Made by a program: the position numbers and the translations under genes. From Acholoe squamosa (Eukaryota > Annelida > Polychaeta > Phyllodocida > Polynoidae), in the NCBI GenBank assembly GCA_949317995.1, contig OX439043.1, positions 1 to 64,000 on the forward strand: a stretch of DNA of 64,000 nt, written 5' to 3'. The notes under the pieces were generated by a model. That model had not been told where the DNA came from. It saw only the letters and a list, made by a program, of their open reading frames with translations, and searched no databases. This document shows, piece after piece, positions 57,644-64,000 of this stretch. How positions within the stretch are numbered: the stretch's first letter is position 1; every line of letters starts with the position of its first letter.

Positions 57644-58585
57644 TCAACGGTTACAGTACCGAGGAACAACTTGGTCCCCTCTCCGTCCCACCGGCGGTTT
57701 ATCTTTACTCGAAGAGGGAACCTTTTGATCTCTACTTCCACCATATCTTTGAATGTTTTCTACCCAATGAAACCAAGGGTGTAGAAGGATTTCTGTAACT
57801 GCTAAGCGTGTCTTTGGATCTTTGGACAACAAACATTTTACCAAACAGCAAGCCTGCGAACTAAGTCCATCCGGTAAATTATATTCACACATTCTTATCT
57901 TTCGAATCATTTTGTTTACATCTCTGGCAGGAAAAGGATAAGAACCCGTTAGAAGACAATACAAAATCACTCCCAACTGCCACACAGTTCCTGCTCTCGG
58001 ACAAAATGCATCTTCGTTGAAATACTCCGGAAACATGTAACGGGCTGGAATCCGTCCCTGAATCGCAGCAGAGGTTTTCACTAATCCATCCCTTTTTATT
58101 AAGCGACCTAGCACTTCCAGCTTTATTTGAGTTCGTGCACCTTTAATTAAAATACAGCTGGCCGTGCCAAGATGTCTAGGGACAATGTCATTTCGGTCAA
58201 GAGCACACACTGCCAAAACAATTTGACGGAAAATACGTGCAGCGTCGGCTTCCTCTAATCCACATCCTCTTTCCGTAATGAGACTATATAAAGTAGTGTT
58301 GTATTTCTGCGTGAAAACTAAGACACAGTTATCTTTTTTTACGATTTCTTCTATATCGATCACATGCTCCTTTACATTTTGCCATTGTTCTGTAAGAAAG
58401 ACGTTGTTTCTAAGAGGTAATGCTCTGCAACTATATTCCTTTCCCGTCTCAATGTTAACACAGTTAAATTCTTTGTAAATGCCTATTATGTTGTGATTTA
58501 ATTTCGTCAGCAAGTAATTCCCTATTTGGTTCCCCACAGGAGGTGCATATGCATTTATGTGTTCATCACACAATTCAAAAGACAT
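57644..58585 (-). CDS. Tribbles-like pseudokinase A
   Basis: A 313-residue kinase-fold protein most like animal Tribbles. The N-lobe has EYSCRALPL where active kinases carry VAIK, with the lysine replaced by arginine. The catalytic loop HRD is replaced by PRHLGTASCIL and the DFG position by KLEVLGRL, so it is a predicted pseudokinase. The C-lobe is well kept: TVWQLGVILYCLLTGSYPF and the Tribbles-typical ILLHPWF (MEK-binding motif in animal Tribbles). The C-terminal tail ends GDQVVPRYCNR, matching the DQ-hydrophobic-VP motif that binds the COP1 ubiquitin ligase. Expected role: scaffold that brings COP1 to host substrates. Tandem duplicate of the next gene. Confidence 0.88.
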   Translation of the reverse strand: MSFELCDEHINAYAPPVGNQIGNYLLTKLNHNIIGIYKEFNCVNIETGKEYSCRALPLRNNVFLTEQWQNVKEHVIDIEEIVKKDNCVLVFTQKYNTTLYSLITERGCGLEEADAARIFRQIVLAVCALDRNDIVPRHLGTASCILIKGARTQIKLEVLGRLIKRDGLVKTSAAIQGRIPARYMFPEYFNEDAFCPRAGTVWQLGVILYCLLTGSYPFPARDVNKMIRKIRMCEYNLPDGLSSQACCLVKCLLSKDPKTRLAVTEILLHPWFHWVENIQRYGGSRDQKVPSSSKDKPPVGRRGDQVVPRYCNR

Positions 58586-58711
58586 GACGACCGTTCACCA
58601 ACACTCAAATGTTCAAGATACACTTACTGTCTATGTTTACATGCTGTTTAATAGTACATTTCCTTCTATAGCAAAAACACTCCTATAACTTAAAGACAGT
58701 TTACATGAGTG

Positions 58712-59650
58712 TCATGACTTTTGATACCAAGGAACAACTTGGTCCCCTTCCTGTTCCACAGACGGTTTATTTTTACTCAAGGAGGAAACCTTTTTATCTC
58801 CTTTTTCTCCGTATCGTTGTTGGTTTTCCACCCAATTAAACCAAGGATGCAGGAGAATATCTGTAACAGCTAAGCGTCTTTCTGGATCTTTGTGCAGCAA
58901 GCATTTTATTAAACAACGAGCCTGGGAACTTAGTCCATTTGGTATAGTGTATTTGCACAGTTTTATTTTTTGAAACAGCTTTTCTGTTTCTCGGGCAACA
59001 AAGGGATAAGTTCCCGTTAAGATGCAATATAAGATCACTCCCAAATGCCAAACACTTCCTGCTATTGGAGAAAACGAGCCTTTGCCCAAATACTCAGGAA
59101 AGACGTAGCAAAGTAACATACGTCTCTGTAATGCAGGGGTGTCGACGCTTAATTGACCACCTTCCAGTAAGTGTCCTAGGAGGTTTAGCTTTATTTCAGT
59201 TTGTGCATCGTTTGTAATAACACATTTGGTCAAAGCAAGATTCCAAGGCACCATCCCGTTCTCATTAAGAGCACACACGGCCACAACGATCTGACGAAAA
59301 ACACGGGCAGCATCAGCCTCCTTCAATCCAGATTTTTTCTCACGAAGAAAACTATGTAGAGTAGTGCTGTATTTCGGCACAAAAATTAAAGCACAGTTAT
59401 GTCTTTTTACGATTTCCATGTCGATCATGTGCTCCTTTACATTTTGCCATTGTTCTGTGAATACCACATTGTTTGCAATGGGTAAAGCTTTGCACTGATA
59501 TTCCTTTCCTGTGTTTATGTTAAAACAGTCGAATTCTTTGTAAGTCCCTTGTACAGTGACATTTAGTTTAGTCAGCACGTAATCCCCGATTTGTTCACCC
59601 ACAGGAGGTGCACATATGTCTGTCTCTTCAGCACCTGGTTCCGTAGACAT
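58712..59650 (-). CDS. Tribbles-like pseudokinase B
   Basis: A 312-residue paralogue of the previous gene; the ATG at 59650 aligns with the start of the sister protein (APPVGEQIGDYVL against APPVGNQIGNYLL). The ATP-site lysine is kept here (EYQCKALPI), but the HRD loop is PWNLALTKCVI and DFG is absent (KLNLLGHL). C-lobe motifs SVWHLGVILYCILTGTYPF and ILLHPWF are intact, as is a terminal GDQVVPWYQKS. The two genes and about 100 bp of 3' flanking DNA (GCTGTTTAATAGTA at about 57523 and 58645) were duplicated together. Different decay of the ATP site suggests functional divergence. Confidence 0.88.
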   Translation of the reverse strand: MSTEPGAEETDICAPPVGEQIGDYVLTKLNVTVQGTYKEFDCFNINTGKEYQCKALPIANNVVFTEQWQNVKEHMIDMEIVKRHNCALIFVPKYSTTLHSFLREKKSGLKEADAARVFRQIVVAVCALNENGMVPWNLALTKCVITNDAQTEIKLNLLGHLLEGGQLSVDTPALQRRMLLCYVFPEYLGKGSFSPIAGSVWHLGVILYCILTGTYPFVARETEKLFQKIKLCKYTIPNGLSSQARCLIKCLLHKDPERRLAVTDILLHPWFNWVENQQRYGEKGDKKVSSLSKNKPSVEQEGDQVVPWYQKS

Positions 59651-59831
59651 GATGGCTATGATGCACAAACACTGTTTAAGTGCTGTTTAGCTACCTTACT
59701 CCTCGAGCTTCAACACAGCACTGTCCCACAACACACCATGCGTTTGTGTCCCCTGCATGGGGAAGTGTCCGTATGGAGGTCAGGGACCACAGACCCTCTG
59801 CACATATAGTCTTTTGAGAAAGAGGTGCTCC

Positions 59832-59838
59832 TTTATAA
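59832..59838 (+). promoter_or_regulatory. Candidate TATA box of the BIR gene
   Basis: TTTATAA lies 49-55 bp upstream of the ATG at 59887, in the divergent region shared with Tribbles B. Confidence 0.45.
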
Positions 59839-59886
59839 CTGATCGACATAACAGTAAAGCTACACTTAAATTTCAAGTCATACACG

Positions 59887-60345
59887 ATGGCCCGGATTGA
59901 CAAATTCAAGGATTTAATCTCAAGGCTAAAAACCTTCAAAGCAGAACAATGGAGGACACATAATTCGAAGGAGTTCACAGAAAAAGTTGCAATAAGTGGA
60001 TTTTTTCAAACTAAAAACGATTACGAGATACAGTGTTACCAATGTGGAACTCTTGTACATACATATATTGAATTCAACAAGTACGACACAGCATGCTGGG
60101 AACATTTCATGCAAGCTCCTTTCTGTCCCTTGGCCGAGGCAGCCATAGATATGTCACGTCATCAAAAGCTGGGTTTTAAAAGGTTAATCACCCGTTTCAA
60201 CAACCTACAGGAAGAAGTATACAGATTAAAGCTTAGCCGGCCAGTGTGTGCAAAAGGAGAAAAGTACAAGGACGAGGAGAAGGAAGAGGAGGAGGAGGAG
60301 GAGGAAATAATAGAAATACCGATGGCGTGTGCAGCTAAAAAGTAA
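59887..60345 (+). CDS. BIR-domain (IAP-like) protein, 152 aa
   Basis: ATG at 59887. One BIR domain at about 20-85: FTEKVAISGFFQTKNDYEIQ, then CYQC (C50, C53), the EFNKYD region, and WEHFMQAPFC with H73 and C80. These four are the C-x2-C...H-x6-C zinc ligands of BIR domains. The usual tryptophan after the zinc cysteines is replaced. There is no RING, so it is not a complete IAP; the C-terminus is a Glu-rich acidic run ending in MACAAKK. Single-BIR proteins in viruses usually bind caspases or IAP antagonists, or mitotic partners of the survivin type. An AATAAA lies at 60375. It is the last gene before the right-hand repeats. Confidence 0.88.
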   Translation: MARIDKFKDLISRLKTFKAEQWRTHNSKEFTEKVAISGFFQTKNDYEIQCYQCGTLVHTYIEFNKYDTACWEHFMQAPFCPLAEAAIDMSRHQKLGFKRLITRFNNLQEEVYRLKLSRPVCAKGEKYKDEEKEEEEEEEEIIEIPMACAAKK

Positions 60346-60374
60346 ACTTAAAAAACAACATTTCAATTATGAAC

Positions 60375-60380
60375 AATAAA
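60375..60380 (+). terminator. Polyadenylation signal of the BIR gene
   Basis: AATAAA 30 bp after the stop codon; good spacing. Confidence 0.6.
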
Positions 60381-60623
60381 ACATCATCTTAAACTCATTC
60401 CTGTTTGTTTAGTGGTTTATAACATACATATGCTATACGGTTGGTTCACATAGACCAGGCTATTGCTCTATATGCATACAAGATCAATGTACAGTAAATA
60501 TGCAATATACTACACGCTGTTCAACATCATTTCTATTACACATAGTATAATACCGTTTTTGAGAAAGCTTTAACATTGGTCCCTATGGAAAGAAGGTCAA
60601 ATATTTGGCAAAACAGGCTGATT

Positions 60624-60678
60624 TACCATCGGGCAGCAAAAACAAAGTATAGTACATGTGTTCCGCTGCCCGATGGTA
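60624..60678. repeat. Short hairpin
   Basis: TACCATCGGGCAGC (60624-60637) and its exact complement GCTGCCCGATGGTA (60665-60678) with a 27-bp spacer. Could be a stem-loop or a binding site for a dimeric protein. Confidence 0.6.
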
Positions 60679-60984
60679 GATATCAAAAGACTTAAAAGTG
60701 AAACAAATGGAACTTTAAAGTACTTACCGGTTAAGTGCTTAAACACCAACCCGCCTGTTCCCACGGGCTTTTTTAGCCCACTTAAAAGGGTCTATATCTC
60801 CTTTTTCCTGTCCCCTCAGGATGTGTGTGGTGCACATATTTGCGGGCACTGACACATTCCTCTGTTAAATTATCAACCTGTGAAGCACGGGATAGCCACT
60901 TAGTGCCGCTAAAGTGCTGTAAAACACAAATCAATTAATCAAAACCGCCTGTTCCCATAGACTTTAGTGTTTAAACTGCTTTCT

Positions 60985-61384
60985 ATAGGATAACTGTCCT
61001 ATGTTATAAGGATGATAGCAGTGTACTGAAACATAATTTAGTTGACTGTAAATAAGGCGGCCCTTTGGTTACCATGGTTACTGCACCCACTGACCTTTTA
61101 CCACTGTTACCATAGCAACAGCATTTTTACCCCCCGCGCTGCCCCTCCCCCTCTTGCAAACATGAATTGGGGGTCTTCCCACTGTAGTGTTGGCGTTTGC
61201 GTTTGCGTTTGCGTTTGCGGGTAGTAATTTATATGGGGTATATATATATAAAAGGGATTTTATAAATTATCGAGCGCAAACGCAAACGCAAACGCAAACG
61301 CAAACGCCAACACTACAGTGGGAAGACCCCCAATTCATGTTTGCAAGAGGGGGAGGGGCAGCGTGGGGGGTAAAGATAAATGCT
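60985..61384. repeat. Hairpin element type 1, right copy (inverted)
   Basis: The hexamer palindrome occupies 61127-61373, with GCGTTT tracts on the left arm and CAAACG on the right. The flanking DNA on its left (CCATGGTTAC...CCACTGACCTTTTACC) is the complement of that right of the left copy (6460-6590), so the two copies are inverted relative to each other about 55 kb apart. Confidence 0.85.
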
Positions 61385-61420
61385 ATTGTACAATTAAAAC
61401 GGGTGTAAGGGTGTAATACA

Positions 61421-61432
61421 GGGTTAGGGTTA
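61421..61432 (+). repeat. Interstitial telomere-like GGGTTAGGGTTA
   Basis: Two TTAGGG-type units in the orientation opposite to the array at 1-5360, immediately after hairpin type 1 and right before the satellite (CACTTTCCCGTCCCCT). It is short and may be chance, but its placement at the right margin of the gene block is notable. Confidence 0.5.
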
Positions 61433-62100
61433 CACTTTCCCGTCCCCTGGAGTGTGTGTACTGACACATTGATTTATGAATTTTTTTAATGTAGTTCTCG
61501 CCGTGAAGATGAAAATGGCATAAAAACAGTTACACATTTAATAATTACACTTTATTCAAATGTACAGTGAATGTAAATTATAATGTAGCCACTGACACAT
61601 TGATCTATGAAATGCAAACACCGACACATTCATTTATAAAATTGTGTAATGTAGTTCTCACCGTGAATATAACCTCGGGTATAGAAATGGCGTAGCTTAA
61701 TAACCATGCCAACCACCATCATGTTACTTTAAAAACTCAACAGGGAATATATCTCCACTTTCCCGTCCCCTCAAATGTGTGTGTGTGTGTGTGTGTGTGT
61801 GTACCGACACATTCATCTATGAAATTGTTTAAAGTAAATTAATGTTGGTTGTCATGGTGAGGGCCTTATGTTCACTGACACATTGATCTATGAAATTGTG
61901 TAATGTAGTTCTCTCACCGTGAATATGACCTTAGGTATATAAATGGTGTAGCTTAATAACCATGCCAACCACCGTCATGTTACTTTTAAAACTCAACAGG
62001 GAATATATCTCCACTTTCCCGTCCCCTCAAATGTGTGTGTGTGTGTGTACCAACGCATTAATCTATAAAATCATGTAGCTCTCATTTTGCCAAATATGTC
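61433..62100. repeat. Satellite block 1 (about 163-bp family)
   Basis: Diverged copies of a unit that starts CTTTCCCGTCCCCTCAAATGTG, continues with a TG run, ACATTGATCTATGAAAT, GTAGTTCTC and CATGCCAACCACC. The key block occurs at 61435, 61757 and 62014. TG dinucleotide runs at about 61780-61801 and 62034-62048 vary in length. Confidence 0.75.
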
Positions 62101-62204
62101 ACCTACTTTCCATAGGGACCAATGTTAAAGGGATATAGTTAAGCAGAGAATGAACAGGATAAGTTTACGAATGTAATTAAGAGCTGGAGTATCGTGTGAC
62201 ACAG

Positions 62205-62590
62205 TTACCAGAGTTTGGGGTGGGGGCAGCAAATGGGACCTGTCTAACCTGTCAGCACCTCCGGGGTCAAGGGTCAAACCAGACGTTGAAACTGTTAGAA
62301 TTTAAATTTGAGGATCAAAACAAACAACTGTCATCTCTTTATATGCAATATACTAGCATGACACTTTCTTCATTTTATATGAGTCATTGGTATATTGGTC
62401 GATGCATTGAAATGTGTGAAAATGGCATGTTCATTTATGTTCTATAAAGAGTAATTTAGCTATTACTAGACACCCTTTCTCCTAAGCCTCACATCCACAG
62501 TGTACACAGATATGTGAGGCTGTCACTGGGTAATCAATCAGATTTGCTCACCCTGTGGTTTTGGCGGTGGTGTACAACCAAACTGAGCAT
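62205..62590. repeat. Dispersed repeat, copy 2
   Basis: Same-orientation diverged match to about 33495-33905. It lies between satellite block 1 and hairpin type 2. Confidence 0.6.
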
Positions 62591-62799
62591 GAGTATATCC
62601 CTTTAAAGCACTCCCCAAAATTACATCACCCTATGTAGAGTAAAAGAAATACAGACCATAAAGAGTATGTCACATATTTACAGTGCTGAAGTTGGTTGGA
62701 GTAAATTAATGTTGGTTGTCATGGTTACACAGACACTCTTTCTGATTGGTTAAGCTAAACTTTAAGTAGGACAGTGCTGGTTGCCATGGTGATAAAGTT

Positions 62800-63092
62800 A
62801 TTCCTCCTGCAAACATGAAATCGGGACTCTTCAACTTGGCTGGTCCGGGGTCCGGGGTCCGGGGTCCGGGGTCCGGGGTCCGGGTTTTTCATACAGTTTC
62901 TATTGTAAAATCTTATTTTAAGTAAAAGAGTCTATGTAAATACATAGCAAAAAACCCGGACCCCGGACCCCGGACCCCGGACCAGCCAAGTTGAAGAGTC
63001 CCAATGTCATGTTTGCAGACTTAATTTATGTATATAGGGCAGCTTGACCTACATCCGGGCATTTTTGCTGCTAACTTATAAGTATACCTGTA
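62800..63092. repeat. Hairpin element type 2, right copy
   Basis: GGGGTCC arms at about 62844-62883 and the complement at about 62955-62981, with the same loop (CATACAGTTTCTATTG) as at 12.4 kb in the same orientation. The outer flank to the right (GACTTAATTTATG through TATAAGTATACCTGTA) is the complement of the flank left of the 12.4-kb copy. Thus loop and flank have opposite relative orientations in the two copies. Confidence 0.85.
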
Positions 63093-63885
63093 CAGGAATA
63101 TATCTCCACTTTCCCGTCCCCTCAATTGTGTGTGTGTACCGACGCATTGATTTATAAAATCATATAGTTCTCGCCGTGAATATCACCTTAGGTATATAAA
63201 TGGTGTAGCTTAATAACCATGCCAACCAGCATTATCTTACTTCAAGTAGCTGAACACATTGAATATGCGACATAGCACACACTATTCTACATCATTTCTA
63301 TTACATGACCTCGGGTATATAAATGGCATAGCTTAATAACCATGCCAACCAGCATTACCTTACTTTAAAAACTCAACAGGGAATATATCTTCACTTTCCC
63401 GTCCCCTCAAATGTGTTTGTGTACCAACGCATTGATCTATGAAATCGTGTAGTTCTCGCACATGAATATGACTTCAGGTATAAAAATGGCGTAGCTTAAA
63501 AACCATGCCAACCACCGTGATGTAACTTTAAATACTCAACAGGAAATATATTTCCACTTTCCCGTCCCCTCAAATGTGTGTGTGTACCAACGCATTGATC
63601 AATGAAATCATGTAGTTCTCGCCATGAATATAACCTTGGGTATATAAATGGTGTAGCTTAATAACCATGCCAACCAGCGTTATGTTACTTTAAAAACACA
63701 ACAGGAAATAAATCTCCACTTTCCCGTCCCCTCAAATGTGTGTACCGATGCATTGATCTATGAAATCATGTAGTTCTCGCCGTGAATATGACCTTAGGTA
63801 TAAAAATGGTGTAGCTTAATAACCGTGCCATCCACCATTATCTTACTTTAAGTAGCTTTACACGTTGAATATGCAATATACAATA
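63093..63885. repeat. Satellite block 2 (about 163-bp units)
   Basis: CTTTCCCGTCCCCTCAAATG at 63393, 63557 and 63719 gives periods of 164 and 162 bp; an earlier copy at 63108 is followed by a longer, rearranged unit. Each unit carries TATAAA/TATATAAATGG and CATGCCAACC. Confidence 0.8.
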
Positions 63886-63895
63886 CACTGTTCTA

Positions 63896-63905
63896 CACAC
63901 ACACA

Positions 63906-63938
<33 letters not shown>
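63896..63938. repeat. (AC)n microsatellite
   Basis: About 20 dinucleotide units with one TC and one GC interruption. Confidence 0.9.
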
Positions 63939-63945
<7 letters not shown>

Positions 63946-64000
63946 TACTTTAATTGGTCAAGCTGCATTATGGTACCCCAAAAGAACACCAAAAGCACCT

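Larger units (their letters stand above)
60568..62130. mobile_element. Candidate inverted-repeat-bounded element
   Basis: A perfect 25-bp inverted repeat (60568-60592 and 62106-62130, starting CTTTAACATTGG) extends imperfectly to 46 bp (to 60613 and from 62085). The interior holds hairpin type 1, interstitial telomere repeat and satellite pieces. No transposase is inside, and target-site duplications are not clear, so this may be a non-autonomous element or a product of recombination. Confidence 0.55.
60381..64000. other. Right-hand repeat region without genes
   Basis: About 3.6 kb contains no convincing coding frame; frames at 61187-61467 are repeat hexamers and TG tracts, and the 83-codon frame at 62196 lies in a dispersed repeat. 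It consists of a 46-bp inverted-repeat pair, hairpin types 1 and 2, a roughly 163-bp satellite, a copy of the 33.5-kb dispersed repeat and microsatellites. It may be the boundary with host subtelomeric DNA. Confidence 0.6.

Noticed and set aside
57644-59650. Reading of the kinase-like pair as active viral protein kinases
   Set aside because: HRD and DFG motifs are missing in both; the Tribbles-type tail supports a pseudokinase role.
61187-61467. Frames of 66-73 codons on both strands around the right hairpin
   Set aside because: Composed of hexamer repeats, no gene features.
1-64000. CRISPR arrays, tRNA and rRNA genes
   Set aside because: None seen; the repeats present are telomere, hairpin, satellite and microsatellite types.
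1-64000. Assignment to a named virus family such as Malacoherpesviridae or Nimaviridae
   Set aside because: BIR, RING and primase genes recall malacoherpesviruses and telomere integration recalls nimaviruses, but no family-specific core gene could be recognised by eye.

Overview
The window opens with about 5.36 kb of almost pure AACCCT, which is the C-rich strand of the TTAGGG telomere repeat read inward from a left chromosome end. It is followed by about 54 kb packed with intact, intron-poor genes on both strands and ends in about 3.6 kb of repeats. The genes are those of a large enveloped double-stranded DNA virus of an animal. I read the window as a telomere-adjacent endogenous virus or virus-like mobile element in a metazoan with TTAGGG telomeres. 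TTAGGG argues against most arthropods, which use TTAGG. Neither the host species nor a known virus family can be fixed from the sequence alone.

Replication and mobility genes: a herpesvirus UL52-like primase (17651-20878), a superfamily 3 helicase (10302-12269), a paralogue of it that has lost the Walker A motif (54441-55868), and a tyrosine recombinase with two N-terminal zinc fingers (13698-16511), the obvious candidate for integration. I see no DNA polymerase, terminase or recognisable capsid gene. Either these lie elsewhere or the element borrows host polymerase.

Entry genes: three related F-type class I fusion glycoproteins (21026, 41614 and 43560), each with a signal peptide or N-terminal hydrophobic segment, a basic furin-like site and a C-terminal membrane anchor. 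A cluster of small membrane proteins lies at 33.0-38.7 kb.

Host-interaction genes: a Bcl-2 homologue (12981-13463), a BIR-domain protein (59887-60345), a RING-H2 protein and a duplicate that lost its RING (28096 and 26251), a DUF5662-like protein (6876-7550), and a tandem pair of Tribbles-like pseudokinases (57644 and 58712). Both pseudokinases keep the C-terminal DQVVP motif that in animal Tribbles recruits the COP1 ubiquitin ligase. Together these would block apoptosis and redirect ubiquitination.

Several large proteins (1151, 1051, 801, 579 and 484 aa) are intact but unrecognised; structural and replication roles are likely. The flanks carry hairpin elements built from short tandem repeats. 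One family sits at 6.2 kb and, inverted, at 61.1 kb; a second sits at 12.4 kb and 62.8 kb; a relic lies at 30.5 kb. There are also a dispersed repeat (33.5 and 62.2 kb), a roughly 163-bp satellite at the right, and a short GGGTTAGGGTTA in the orientation opposite to the left array. Start codons were moved to the first plausible ATG wherever the longest open frame began at a non-ATG codon.
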